NCBI GenBank assembly: GCA_036924855.1
Contig: JBAGRP010000001.1
Coordinates: forward strand, 4,650,001 to 4,714,000
DNA length: 64,000 nt
Reading direction: 5' to 3'
Source: Nitrobacteraceae bacterium AZCC 2146
Lineage (GTDB): Bacteria; Pseudomonadota; Alphaproteobacteria; Rhizobiales; Xanthobacteraceae
The position numbers were made by a program, and so were the translations under genes. The notes under the pieces are model-generated. The model had not been told where the DNA came from. It ran no database searches and saw only the letters and a program-made list of their open reading frames with translations. How positions within the stretch are numbered: position 1 is the first letter of the stretch; every line of letters begins with the position of its first letter. This document shows positions 7,198 to 15,823 of this stretch, piece by piece.

Positions 7198-7806
7198 TCA
7201 GGAAGGTTTAACCACCGGCGGATCGACCCATCCCACGTTACCGTCGGCGCGGCGATAGACGATATTCACCCGGCCGCTACCGCCGTGCTGGAATACGACA
7301 ACCGCAGCGCCCGTGAAGTCGAGTTCCATCACCGCTTCGCTGACCGAGAATCGCCTCAGGGAGGTCGTCGCCTCGGCGATGATCACCGGATCGTAGCCGG
7401 TTTCGTCATGCTCATCGTCTCCCGTCGGAGCCTCGATGACGTAGCTCGATGCATCCAGCGTGGGCGCCTGCAGTTCTGAAATCGCCTCCGCGGCGGCATG
7501 TGCCTTGCGCGCCGAGCGATCCTTCAGCCGGCTCTTGTAGCGGCGCAACCTCTTCTCGATCTGGATCAGCGCCTGGTCGGCGCTGGCATAGGCATCGGCT
7601 GCGTTGGAGTCGGCCTCAAGTGTAATTCCGGAATCCAGATGCAGCGCACAATCGGTGCGGAAGCCAAAGCCATCCTTGCTCAAGGTGATGTGACCGGAAT
7701 AGTTACCGTCAAAATATTTTCGCAAGACTTCGTCGGTTCGCTCACTGACGCGACCGCGCAGGGCGTCGCCGACACTGATGCTTTTTCCCGAGATGCGAAG
7801 GGTCAT
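7198..7806 (-). CDS. hpf: Long-form ribosome hibernation promoting factor
   Basis: This 202-residue protein pairs or silences ribosomes in stationary phase. The N-terminal ribosome-binding domain (MTLRISGKSISVGDALRGRV... IEKRLRRYKSRLKD) covers about residues 1-105. A linker follows, then the long-form C-terminal dimerisation domain from about residue 143 (VSEAVMELDFTGAAVVVFQHG). ATG 7806 is chosen over an upstream in-frame start at 7866 because the family begins MxLRISGK and a GAGGAATCGAGG stretch precedes it. It lies 60 bases downstream of rpoN, consistent with the conserved rpoN-hpf-ptsN unit. Confidence 0.94.
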   Translation of the reverse strand: MTLRISGKSISVGDALRGRVSERTDEVLRKYFDGNYSGHITLSKDGFGFRTDCALHLDSGITLEADSNAADAYASADQALIQIEKRLRRYKSRLKDRSARKAHAAAEAISELQAPTLDASSYVIEAPTGDDEHDETGYDPVIIAEATTSLRRFSVSEAVMELDFTGAAVVVFQHGGSGRVNIVYRRADGNVGWVDPPVVKPS

Positions 7807-7866
7807 TTTGATGCCTCGATTCCTCTTGAGTTGAACCGACAGTATTCCGAATCGGTGGGAGCGCAA

Positions 7867-9549
7867 TCAAGCTGGTGCGATGTCGCGAGACCTATCGGAT
7901 GTCCTTTCGGACGACGTGGCGGGCGCAGTGAGGGCATTGCCGAGCATGCTCTGCTTGTCACGACGGCGCTGCACCGATGACGGAATCCGCATGGCTTCAC
8001 GGTATTTCGCAACGGTGCGACGCGCAATATCAATGCCGGCCTCGCGCAAGCGTTCCACGATGGTATCATCGGAAAGGATCACCGCGGGATTTTCGCTGTC
8101 GATCAATTGCTTGATATGATGCCGCACCGCTTCCGCGGAATGCGCCTCGCCGCCGTCGGCGGACGCGATCGACGCCGTGAAGAAATACTTCAATTCAAAA
8201 CTGCCGCGATTGGTCGCCATGTATTTGTTGGCAGTGACGCGCGACACCGTCGATTCATGCATCTGGATAGCGTCGGCAACGGCCTTCAGATTCAGCGGCC
8301 GCAGATGCGCGACGCCTTGCGTGAAAAATCCGTCCTGCTGCCGCACGATTTCAGTGGCAACTTTCAGAATTGTGCGGGCGCGCTGATCGAGGGCGCGCAC
8401 CAGCCACGTCGCGTTCTGCAGGCAATCGGTGAAGTAGGATTTGTCGCCGTCCTTGCGGATCGTCTTCGACAGTTCGGAATAATAGACCTGGTTGACCAGC
8501 ACGCGCGGCAGAGTGTCGCTGTTGAGCTCGACATGCCAGCCGCCGTCGGGGCCGGGGCGAACGTAAACGTCGGGCACCACGGTCTGGGTCCGCGCCGATC
8601 CGTATTTCAGACCCGGCTTCGGGTCGAGCCGGCGGATCTCGCCGATCATGTCGGAGAGGTCCTCGTCATCAACGCCGCAGATTTTCCGCAAGCTGCCGAT
8701 GTCGCGCTTGGCCAGCAGATCGAGATGTTCGACCAGCGCCTGCATCGCGGGATCGTAGCGATTCTGTTCGCGCAGCTGGATCGCGAGACATTCGCTGAGG
8801 CCGCGCGCGCACACGCCGGGCGGATCGAATTTCTGCAACACAGAAAGAACGGTTTCAACCTCTTGCGCGGACGCACCGAGTCGCTCGCCGACGCCGCCGA
8901 GATCGGGCGGCAGGTAGCCGGCTTCATCGACGAGATCGATCAGGTACTGTCCGATCATGCGCAGCGCCGGCGAGGCGAACGCCACCGCCAGCTGCTCGGC
9001 GAGATGGCTGCCGAGCGTGACCTCCGCCGCAACAAAAGCTTCGAGATTGTAGCTGTCGTCGTTGGACGCGCCGCCGCCCCATTCGGTATAGGCGGTGGGC
9101 GCGGCATCCTGCGCATTGCGCGCCGCGGCTTCCGACGGCTCTTCGGAAAACACGTTGTCGAGGCCGGTGTCGAGGGTCTGCTCGATCTCGGCGCGGCTGC
9201 CGAGTTCCCGGTTCATCCACTCATCGGGCGCGGGCGCGTCGAAGCCGTCGCCGCCCAGGCGATCGGAGAAGTCGGAGTTTTCGCCGCCATCCTGGCCGGA
9301 GGCGAAGCCGGCCTCATCGTGGGCGGCATGATCGGTGTATTCGGCCCGTTCCGGAGCGGCCTCGCCGGCGACCGCCGGTTCGTTGCCGTCGCTGGCGCGT
9401 TCCAGCAGCGGATTGCGCTCCAGTTCGTCTTCGACAAAGGTCGCGAGGTCGAGATTGGACAACTGCAGCAGCTTGATCGCCTGCATCAGCTGCGGCGTCA
9501 TCACCAGCGACTGGGATTGTCGAAACTCTAGTCTCTGCGTCAGCGCCAT
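7867..9549 (-). CDS. rpoN: RNA polymerase sigma-54 factor
   Basis: This 560-residue sigma factor directs transcription from -24/-12 promoters with the help of AAA+ activators (nitrogen, fixation and motility genes). Region I is the Gln/Leu-rich N-terminus (RLEFRQSQSLVMTPQLMQAI). Region II is a long acidic stretch at about residues 60-150. The core follows. A helix-turn-helix is visible in VADAIQMHESTVSRVTANKY, and the diagnostic RpoN box reads ARRTVAKYR near the C-terminus. The acidic region is longer than in enterobacteria, as usual in rhizobia. It lies between lptB and hpf on the same strand. Confidence 0.96.
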   Translation of the reverse strand: MALTQRLEFRQSQSLVMTPQLMQAIKLLQLSNLDLATFVEDELERNPLLERASDGNEPAVAGEAAPERAEYTDHAAHDEAGFASGQDGGENSDFSDRLGGDGFDAPAPDEWMNRELGSRAEIEQTLDTGLDNVFSEEPSEAAARNAQDAAPTAYTEWGGGASNDDSYNLEAFVAAEVTLGSHLAEQLAVAFASPALRMIGQYLIDLVDEAGYLPPDLGGVGERLGASAQEVETVLSVLQKFDPPGVCARGLSECLAIQLREQNRYDPAMQALVEHLDLLAKRDIGSLRKICGVDDEDLSDMIGEIRRLDPKPGLKYGSARTQTVVPDVYVRPGPDGGWHVELNSDTLPRVLVNQVYYSELSKTIRKDGDKSYFTDCLQNATWLVRALDQRARTILKVATEIVRQQDGFFTQGVAHLRPLNLKAVADAIQMHESTVSRVTANKYMATNRGSFELKYFFTASIASADGGEAHSAEAVRHHIKQLIDSENPAVILSDDTIVERLREAGIDIARRTVAKYREAMRIPSSVQRRRDKQSMLGNALTAPATSSERTSDRSRDIAPA

Positions 9550-9639
9550 GGATGCAAAAACCGATCCAAAAGTTGGTCCGTTTCTTGCTTATCTCTTTCC
9601 TGCAGCGATGTACACGACTTGACGAATTGTAATTTTGGG

Positions 9640-10653
9640 CTAGAGGCGGAATTCCTCGCCTAGATAGAGGCGACGGACATCCGGATTGGCCACGATCTCC
9701 TCGGGAGACCCCTCGGTCAGGATTTCACCAGCATAGACGATATAGGCGCGGTCTGTCAGCCCCAGTGTTTCGCGCACATTGTGGTCGGTGATCAGCACGC
9801 CGATGCCGCGGTTGGTGAGGTGGCGGACCAGATCCTGAATGTCGCCCACCGCGATCGGATCGATGCCGGCGAAGGGTTCGTCGAGCAGCATGTAATTCGG
9901 CCGTGTCGCCAGCGCGCGGGCGATTTCGACGCGGCGGCGCTCGCCGCCGGACAGCGCGATCGAGGGTGATTTACGCAGTTTCTGGATGTTGAATTCGTCG
10001 AGCAGCGAATTCAACTCGTGCTCGCGCTTCTTGCGGTTGGGCTCCACGACCTCCAGCACGGCGCGGATATTCTGTTCCACGGTGAGGCCGCGGAAGATCG
10101 AAGCTTCCTGCGGCAGATAGCCAATGCCGAGCCGGGCGCGCTGATACATCGGCAGCTGGGTGACGTCGTGACCATCGAGTTCAATGGCGCCGCGATCGGC
10201 CTTGATCAGGCCGGTGATCATGTAGAATACCGTGGTCTTGCCGGCCCCGTTCGGGCCGAGCAGGCCGACCGCTTCGCCGCGACGCACATAGATGCTGACA
10301 CCGCGGACCACCTGGCGCGAACCAAAACTCTTTTCCACGCTATGCACCGCCAGATAGCCGGCGCGGTTGGCGAGTTTGGGCGCCGCCACACCATTGGCCT
10401 TGGCGCGAGCAGGCTGCTTTTCGGGGCGCCGGGACGCCTGCGCTGGCGCGCGGGGCGCCTCGGCCCGTTGCTGCGGCAGTTGCGGAGCATCGTCCGGGAT
10501 TGCCCGCGACAGCGGCGGCGCATCGCGCACCGGGCTGGTCAGCATGTCGCCCATGCTGTCGCTGAGCGCGGTGATGTCGACCTGCGACCGCGCGAAGCCT
10601 TGCGGACCGCGTTTCGGGGCGCGCCGACGGAACATGCCGAGAAAATCAACCAT
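9640..10653 (-). CDS. lptB: LPS export ABC transporter ATP-binding protein LptB, with long N-terminal extension
   Basis: This 337-residue ATPase of the LptB2FGC complex extracts lipopolysaccharide from the inner membrane. The ABC domain starts near residue 98 and carries Walker [10 protein letters not shown], signature LSGGE and Walker B YMLLDEP followed by FAGIDP. The C-terminus ends LYLGEEFRL, typical of LptB. The first 95 or so residues (Pro/Ala/Arg-rich, [12 protein letters not shown]...) are extra compared with the usual 240-residue LptB. Extensions of this kind occur in Bradyrhizobium relatives and are likely disordered. Neighbours lptA, lptC and rpoN confirm the role. Confidence 0.94.
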   Translation of the reverse strand: MVDFLGMFRRRAPKRGPQGFARSQVDITALSDSMGDMLTSPVRDAPPLSRAIPDDAPQLPQQRAEAPRAPAQASRRPEKQPARAKANGVAAPKLANRAGYLAVHSVEKSFGSRQVVRGVSIYVRRGEAVGLLGPNGAGKTTVFYMITGLIKADRGAIELDGHDVTQLPMYQRARLGIGYLPQEASIFRGLTVEQNIRAVLEVVEPNRKKREHELNSLLDEFNIQKLRKSPSIALSGGERRRVEIARALATRPNYMLLDEPFAGIDPIAVGDIQDLVRHLTNRGIGVLITDHNVRETLGLTDRAYIVYAGEILTEGSPEEIVANPDVRRLYLGEEFRL

Positions 10654-10879
10654 GCGCGCTTCGCTCAGCCCTGGACGCCATCCGCGAAATTGCCGCGGTT
10701 TTCTCGATTCGCCGGATCAACATGGAGGAGTAGATGTCCCTTGCCCAGCGAAACGCCAGACCGTCATTTGTCTGATATAACAATGGCGATAACGAGTTGT
10801 GCAGCGTGGTTCAACCGCCGCGCCGGTCGCCAACCACCAATTAGCTGAAATTGCTTAGATTTTTACCTAAATGGGTTTT

Positions 10880-10918
10880 TGCTTGGTTTTTTTTACTTGG
10901 GTTTTACTTGGGTTTTCC
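10880..10918. repeat. Short tandem repeat spanning the lptA stop codon
   Basis: Read on the minus strand, units of about eleven bases resembling AAAACCCAAGT recur two to three times, ending in A-rich DNA. The first unit contains the last lptA codons and the TAA stop (10904-10906), so the repeat lies partly inside and partly after the gene. It looks like local slippage duplication. Confidence 0.45.
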
Positions 10919-11575
10919 GGCAGGCGCCGGGCCAATCGCCGGTGCGCCTTGGCCTGACGACTGGAACAGGCCCTGGACGCGGCCGCTGTCGGATTCCACC
11001 CGGGACGTTCCCGTCGTCATGTCCACCACCAGACGATCGCCGCGCAGCACGTTCTTGCCCTGGGTCAGCACCACGCCGCCGAGCATGGTGACGAGATTGG
11101 TCTTGGTATCGAATACCGCGGTCTCGCCGGTCACCACCTGGTCCTTCTGGGTCACCACCACATTGCCGCGGGCTTCCAGCCGCCGGATCGAGGAACTGCC
11201 GCCGGGGCCAGGCTGGGCCGCCTTGATTGGCGCCTTCGGCGCGGCCTTGGCGGTTCCCGCAGCCGGCGCTGCCGCGCCGCCACCGTCGTAGAACACCACC
11301 AGGCTCTTCGATTTCATGGTGGTGTCGCCCTGCACCACCTTCACGTCGCCGGAAAACGTCGCTTCCTTTTTCTTGTCGCGCATTTCCAGCGCCGCGGCCT
11401 CGATCTGGATCGGCTGGTCGCGATTCTGCGAAAAACCCTGCATGGCGTTAGGCACGCCCTGCACGGCACTCTGTGCCGCAGCGTCGCCGACGACGGCCAA
11501 AGCGAGCGTCATCCATACGGCGCCCGCCAGGCGGGTCCGGAAGCTGCGTCTGTCAGAGGCCATCATCATATTCAT
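10904..11575 (-). CDS. lptA: LPS transport periplasmic protein LptA
   Basis: This 223-residue periplasmic protein bridges LptC and LptD so that lipopolysaccharide can cross the periplasm. A signal peptide covers about the first 35 residues (RLAGAVWMTLALAVVGDAAAQ region). The OstA/LptA beta-jellyroll follows, with RDQPIQIEAAALEMRDKKKE, ATFSGDVKVVQGDTTMKSKSL and VVTQKDQVVTGETAVFD. An Ala/Pro-rich insert near residues 100-120 is lineage-specific. The start overlaps the lptC stop by four bases (11572-11575). Several ATG codons follow one another at the start, so the exact first residue is uncertain by a few codons. Confidence 0.92.
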   Translation of the reverse strand: MNMMMASDRRSFRTRLAGAVWMTLALAVVGDAAAQSAVQGVPNAMQGFSQNRDQPIQIEAAALEMRDKKKEATFSGDVKVVQGDTTMKSKSLVVFYDGGGAAAPAAGTAKAAPKAPIKAAQPGPGGSSSIRRLEARGNVVVTQKDQVVTGETAVFDTKTNLVTMLGGVVLTQGKNVLRGDRLVVDMTTGTSRVESDSGRVQGLFQSSGQGAPAIGPAPAGKPK

Positions 11576-12354
11576 TTCGCGTTGGCGCGCTTGCCGTTGG
11601 AAACCTTGGCCTTGGCCGGCTCGGGCGGCGGCATTTCCGGCTCAGGTACGGGCTGTACTGCCGCATCGGGGTTCGGCGGATCCATCACCAGATTCATGAC
11701 CACGCCGCCTTCAAATCTTACCAGGTCGCCGTGCTCGGTGATCCGGAGCCGCTTGCCGACCAGGGTGCCGTTGAGCAATTTGACGTCGACCGGCTCCTCC
11801 GACGTCACCGTACCGCTGCCGATATCGATCACAGCCTGGGTCATCCGCGCTTCGTAGCCCGACGTGGTTTGCAGAAAGATATCCTTGTACAGATTGAGCA
11901 GCTGCGTTTTGGAATTGAACAGCCCGGTGCGCGCATCCATGGTCATGGTCGACTTGTCTTCCATCATCACCTTGGCGCGGAGCGTGCCGAGTTCGACGTT
12001 ATCGGGGTCGGTAAGGTCCTGCGTCGCGGTCTTGGCCCACAACTCATAGGGCCGGCCGTCGGGCGAAAATCCCGCCAGATGCGGCGTCTCCATGGTGATC
12101 TTGGTGCCGGAGACGACCAGATTGCCCATGTCGAGCGGCAGCTTCGCCATGATCATCCGGAACGGGTTGAAAATCGACACCCCGACGATCATGGCCATCG
12201 ACAGGACCACGGCGGCGGGCACGGCGACCCGCAACGCCCGCACTAGCCTGGAGTGGCGCGCCGCGGCTGCGAACCGCACGTCCATGCCGGCTTGATAGGT
12301 CGGGATCTGAACCGAATTCACCGCTGCTCCAACGCGCCGGGCTGCCTCAGCCAT
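11572..12354 (-). CDS. lptC: LPS export system protein LptC
   Basis: This 260-residue bitopic inner-membrane protein passes lipopolysaccharide from LptBFG to LptA. A cytoplasmic N-terminus of about 40 residues is followed by one membrane helix (VAVPAAVVLSMAMIVGVSIF). The periplasmic LptC/DUF1239 domain comes next (VVSGTKITMETPHLAGFSPDGRPYELWA). The length is normal for alphaproteobacterial LptC, which is longer than the enteric protein. It overlaps lptA and follows rnd on the same strand. Confidence 0.92.
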   Translation of the reverse strand: MAEAARRVGAAVNSVQIPTYQAGMDVRFAAAARHSRLVRALRVAVPAAVVLSMAMIVGVSIFNPFRMIMAKLPLDMGNLVVSGTKITMETPHLAGFSPDGRPYELWAKTATQDLTDPDNVELGTLRAKVMMEDKSTMTMDARTGLFNSKTQLLNLYKDIFLQTTSGYEARMTQAVIDIGSGTVTSEEPVDVKLLNGTLVGKRLRITEHGDLVRFEGGVVMNLVMDPPNPDAAVQPVPEPEMPPPEPAKAKVSNGKRANAK

Positions 12355-12485
12355 TCTACGCTGAAATGCGCAGGTTTTGCAGCCTTCCCCACCAGAACGA
12401 GGAGTGTGACCGAAACGCGGCGGCCGCCTGCGGCGAGATGCTTCAGAGCGTCACTTCACCTCCAGGCCCTTAAACCCCAAGGCCT

Positions 12486-13100
12486 TTAAGAATGCGCAAA
12501 AATGTCCTCATTTTCCCAGCCGGACAGGTCCAGTTTCGCCCGTGTGGGGAGGAAATCGAAGCAGGCCTGCGCCAGTTCGGTGCGATTTTCGCGCGCCAGC
12601 ATCACATTGAGGCGCTCGCGCAGCCCGTGCAGATGCAGCACATCAGAGGCCGCATAGGACAACTGGGCGTCGCTGAGCTTCTCCGAGCCCCAATCGCTGG
12701 ACTGCTGCTGCTTCGACAGATCGACATTGAGCACCTCGCGGACCAGGTCCTTGAGGCCGTGGCGGTCGGTATAGGTGCGACACAGCCGCGAGGCGATCTT
12801 GGTGCAATAGACCGGGGACGGCATCACACCGAGCGCATTGTACAGCGCGGCGAGATCGAAGCGGGCGAAATGGAAGATCTTGGTGATCTTGGGATCGCCG
12901 AGCAGCTTCTTCAGGTTCGGCGCGTCGGTATGCCCGACCGGAATCTGCACTACATCTGCGCTGCCGTCACCGCTGGACAGCTGCACCACGCAGAGCCGGT
13001 CGCGATGCGGATTGAGCCCCATGGTCTCGGTGTCGATCGCCACCGAATCGGTATAGCGGCTCAAATCCGGCAGATCGCCGCGGTGCAGGCGGATGGTCAT
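12486..13100 (-). CDS. rnd: Ribonuclease D-type 3'-5' exoribonuclease (short form)
   Basis: This 204-residue protein has a single DEDDy exonuclease domain and lacks the HRDC domains of full-length RNase D. The metal-binding residues sit in VAIDTETMGL (Asp, Glu), FHFARFDLAALY (Asp) and YAASDVLHLHGL (Tyr and Asp). The likely role is 3' trimming of tRNA or small structured RNA. ATG 13100 (MTIRLHRGDLPD) is chosen because sequence before it is not conserved-looking and the DEDD domain begins immediately. It sits upstream of lptC on the same strand, a common arrangement in this group. Confidence 0.92.
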   Translation of the reverse strand: MTIRLHRGDLPDLSRYTDSVAIDTETMGLNPHRDRLCVVQLSSGDGSADVVQIPVGHTDAPNLKKLLGDPKITKIFHFARFDLAALYNALGVMPSPVYCTKIASRLCRTYTDRHGLKDLVREVLNVDLSKQQQSSDWGSEKLSDAQLSYAASDVLHLHGLRERLNVMLARENRTELAQACFDFLPTRAKLDLSGWENEDIFAHS

Positions 13101-13424
13101 AGATCTTAAAAACCTCTGTTGGTGCCACGATTCGTGGACTTCAGATGACGTTAGCGCCCAATTTGGTGGGTGACGAGGGCAATACGACACAGCCGGTGCA
13201 AGAGAAATACCTGTCCGAACTGCCCATCCGGCTTGAAAAGCAACCGCGTCGGACAATAATTATCGAGGCAGGAATCGGCAATGAGCATCCCCGAACCAAT
13301 GGCCAAACTGTTCGATCGCCTGAAAGCTAAGCTCACAGACAAAGCAAAGTCTCCCGACCGGTGAAAATCGGCGCCGCTGCCAAGGTTCTCGCATCGATCA
13401 CTCGCCACAAGGCAAGGATGGAAG
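13101..13424. other. Gap of about 320 bases between rnd and the NYN gene
   Basis: The divergent promoters of rnd and the NYN-LOTUS gene must lie here. Apart from a possible 27-codon frame (13281-13364) I see no gene, repeat or strong hairpin. Confidence 0.6.
13281..13364 (+). CDS. Possible 27-residue small protein
   Basis: ATG 13281 is preceded by AGGAA at a plausible distance and opens a 27-codon frame that would encode a basic amphipathic peptide (MAKLFDRLKAKLTDKAK core). It ends at a TGA 60 bases before the NYN gene. No homologue is known to me. The Shine-Dalgarno and the charge pattern are the only support, so it may be chance. Confidence 0.2.
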   Translation: MSIPEPMAKLFDRLKAKLTDKAKSPDR

Positions 13425-14198
13425 ATGACAATCGAACAGCCGCGGTCCCCGCGATTTGCGGTCCTGATCGATGCCGATAACACCTCGCCGCAGATCGCCG
13501 GCGGGCTGTTCGAGGAGATCGCGAAATTTGGCGAGGCCAGCGTGCGCCGCATCTACGGTGACTTCTCCGGCCCGCAACTCAAGTCGTGGGCCGAAATTCT
13601 CCAGAAACATGCGATCGATCCTTACCAGCAATTCGCTTACACCAAAGGCAAGAACGCCTCCGACATCGCGCTGGTGATCGACGCCATGGACCTTTTGCAC
13701 AGCGGTCGCTTCGACGGCTTCTGCCTGGTGTCCTCCGACAGCGATTTCACCCGCCTCGCCTCGCGGCTGCGCGAACAAGGCGCCGACGTTTACGGCTTCG
13801 GTACGCAGAAAACGCCGGAGAGCTTTCGGCAGGCCTGCCGCCGATTCATCTACACCGAAAATTTGCTGCCGGAGACCCAGGCGGCCGGCAAGGATGAACC
13901 GAAACCAAGATCCCTGCAGTCACCGAGCGACGCTGTTCCGATTCTCAAGAAAGCGATCTCCCAACTCGACAGCGAGGAAGAAGGCTGGGTCAACCTCGGC
14001 ATGGTCGGCACCCAACTTACGAACCTCGTGTCCGACTTCGACGTGCGGACCTATGGCTTCAAGAAGCTCGGCGATCTCGTCCGCAAGACCGACATTTTCG
14101 AAATCGAAAGGGCCAAGGGCGGACGCATGCGAATACGCGTGAAGCCGAAAGCTGCAGCGGCCGGAAAAACGAAAGGTGAGGCGATCGGAAAAAAGTGA
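13425..14198 (+). CDS. NYN-domain (PIN-like) nuclease with C-terminal LOTUS/OST-HTH domain
   Basis: This 257-residue protein begins with a NYN domain (residues about 8-145) with the acidic residues expected of PIN-like RNases: VLIDADN, KNASDIALVIDAMDLL and VSSDSDF. Residues about 165-240 form an OST-HTH/LOTUS module (AISQLDSEEEGWVNLGMVG, YGFKKLGDLVRKTDIFEIE), a fold linked to RNA binding. The tail is Lys/Ala-rich. NYN-LOTUS proteins (LabA-like) occur in many bacteria, and an RNA-processing role is inferred, not shown. It is a single gene, divergent from rnd. A second, LOTUS-less NYN protein is at 55806. Confidence 0.9.
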   Translation: MTIEQPRSPRFAVLIDADNTSPQIAGGLFEEIAKFGEASVRRIYGDFSGPQLKSWAEILQKHAIDPYQQFAYTKGKNASDIALVIDAMDLLHSGRFDGFCLVSSDSDFTRLASRLREQGADVYGFGTQKTPESFRQACRRFIYTENLLPETQAAGKDEPKPRSLQSPSDAVPILKKAISQLDSEEEGWVNLGMVGTQLTNLVSDFDVRTYGFKKLGDLVRKTDIFEIERAKGGRMRIRVKPKAAAAGKTKGEAIGKK

Positions 14199-14389
14199 CG
14201 GCCCGGGCGACCCTTGTTCTCTCAGGCGGAATGAAATCGCGCGCAAATTGCCGGCGTGCGTTCTGTTTCCGGAAATCCTCGCGGTTTTTCCATTTCTGCC
14301 TTGCATCCTGATTTCCCAGCGATCTATTGGCTTCATCTGCGCGTCATGCGGCGCGCCCCGCCTGCTGCCCTTCCCACGAAAGCTGCCGG

Positions 14390-15823
14390 ATGAGTTCCGA
14401 CGTTTCCGATCCGATGATCCGCACCGATCTCGACCTTCTCGAACGCACGGACGTGCTGGTGATCGGCGGCGGCAATGCGGCGTTGTGTGCGGCGATCTCT
14501 GCGCGGCGCTCCGGCGCCAGCGTGCTGGTGCTGGAGGCCGCGCCGCATTTCTATCGCGGCGGCAACACGCGGCACACCCGCAACATGCGCTGTGCCCATG
14601 ACAGCGCGACGGACATTCTCACCGGCCCCTACACCGAGGACGAATTCTGGGAAGACCTCAAGCGCGTCACGCAAGGCCATACCGACGAGGAACTGGCGCG
14701 CTACATGATCGCCGAATCCAAGGACATGCTGACCTGGATCGTCGATCAGGGCGTGCGCTTCCAGCCCTCGCTCGGCGGCACGCTGTCGCTCGGCCGCACC
14801 AATTCGTTCTTCCTCGGCGGCGGCCGCGCCATGTTGAACGCGTTGTATCTCACCGCGGAACGACTCGGCGTCGAGGTCCGCTACGATGCGGAAGTCACCG
14901 AACTCGAGATCGAGAACGGCATGTTCCTGTCGGCGACCGTGAAGGAAGCATCGGGCACCAGCACCGTTCGCGCCGCGGCGCTGGTGGCGGCGTCCGGCGG
15001 CTTCGAGGCCAATATCGAATGGCTGAAGCAGGGCTGGGGCGAGATCGCCGGGAATTTCCTGATTCGCGGCACGCCGTATAATCGCGGCACGATTTTGCGG
15101 ATGCTGATCAATCATCAGGTCAAGCAGATCGGCGACGTCACGCAATGCCATGCGGTGGCGATCGACGCCCGCGCGCCGAAATTCGACGGCGGCATCATCA
15201 CGCGCCTCGACTGCGTGATCTACGGCATCGTCGTCAACAACGAGTGCCAGCGCTTCTACGACGAGGGCGAGGACATCTGGCCGAAGCGCTATGCGATCTG
15301 GGGCCGTCTGGTCGCGGCGCAGCCCGACCAGATCGCCTACATCATCTTCGACTCGCGCTCGCTGCAGCTGTTCATGCCGTCGCTGTTTCCGCCGATCCAG
15401 GCCAACAGCATCGAGGAACTGGCAACACTGCTCGAACTCGATCCGGCAAAACTCTCGGAGACGGTGAGCGCGTTCAACGCCGCGGTGCAGCCCGGCACCT
15501 TCGATCCCGACAATCCCGATGATTGCGCCACCGCAGGCATCAAGCCGGCGAAAACGCACTGGGCGCGCAAGATCGAGGTCGGGCCATACTACGCCTATCC
15601 GGTCAGGCCCGGCATCACCTTCACTTATTTGGGCGTCAAGGTGAACAAGGAAGCCCGCATCATCATGGCGGACGGCAAGCAAGCCGTGAACATGTTCGCC
15701 GCCGGCGAGATCATGGCCGGCAATGTGCTGGGCCAGGGCTATGCGGCCGGAATCGGCATGACCATCGGCTCTGTGTTCGGGCGCGCTGCGGGACGGGGAG
15801 CGGCCAGATATGCACGCAACTAG
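14390..15823 (+). CDS. tcuA: FAD-dependent tricarballylate dehydrogenase TcuA / CobZ-type flavoprotein
   Basis: This 477-residue flavoprotein of the fumarate reductase/succinate dehydrogenase family has the FAD Rossmann motif VLVIGGGNAALCAAISA near residue 23 and the family signature GGNTRHTRNMRCAHD. TcuA oxidises tricarballylate to cis-aconitate and hands electrons to TcuB. The C-terminal FAD loop (FAAGEIMAGNVLGQGYAAG) is intact. ATG 14390 is preferred over upstream in-frame starts because the preceding residues are Cys/Arg-rich and unlike the family. It overlaps tcuB by 14 bases. A CobZ-like role in cobalamin synthesis is unlikely without cob genes nearby. Confidence 0.85.
   Translation: MSSDVSDPMIRTDLDLLERTDVLVIGGGNAALCAAISARRSGASVLVLEAAPHFYRGGNTRHTRNMRCAHDSATDILTGPYTEDEFWEDLKRVTQGHTDEELARYMIAESKDMLTWIVDQGVRFQPSLGGTLSLGRTNSFFLGGGRAMLNALYLTAERLGVEVRYDAEVTELEIENGMFLSATVKEASGTSTVRAAALVAASGGFEANIEWLKQGWGEIAGNFLIRGTPYNRGTILRMLINHQVKQIGDVTQCHAVAIDARAPKFDGGIITRLDCVIYGIVVNNECQRFYDEGEDIWPKRYAIWGRLVAAQPDQIAYIIFDSRSLQLFMPSLFPPIQANSIEELATLLELDPAKLSETVSAFNAAVQPGTFDPDNPDDCATAGIKPAKTHWARKIEVGPYYAYPVRPGITFTYLGVKVNKEARIIMADGKQAVNMFAAGEIMAGNVLGQGYAAGIGMTIGSVFGRAAGRGAARYARN

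Noticed and set aside
8107..9531. 474-codon plus-strand frame opposite rpoN
   Set aside because: It is antisense to an unmistakable sigma-54 gene, with Arg/Gln/Gly-biased composition typical of shadows.
13145..13330. 61-codon plus-strand frame between rnd and the NYN gene
   Set aside because: No ribosome site, no motif, and it overlaps the rnd promoter region; kept only the shorter frame at 13281 as a weak possibility.
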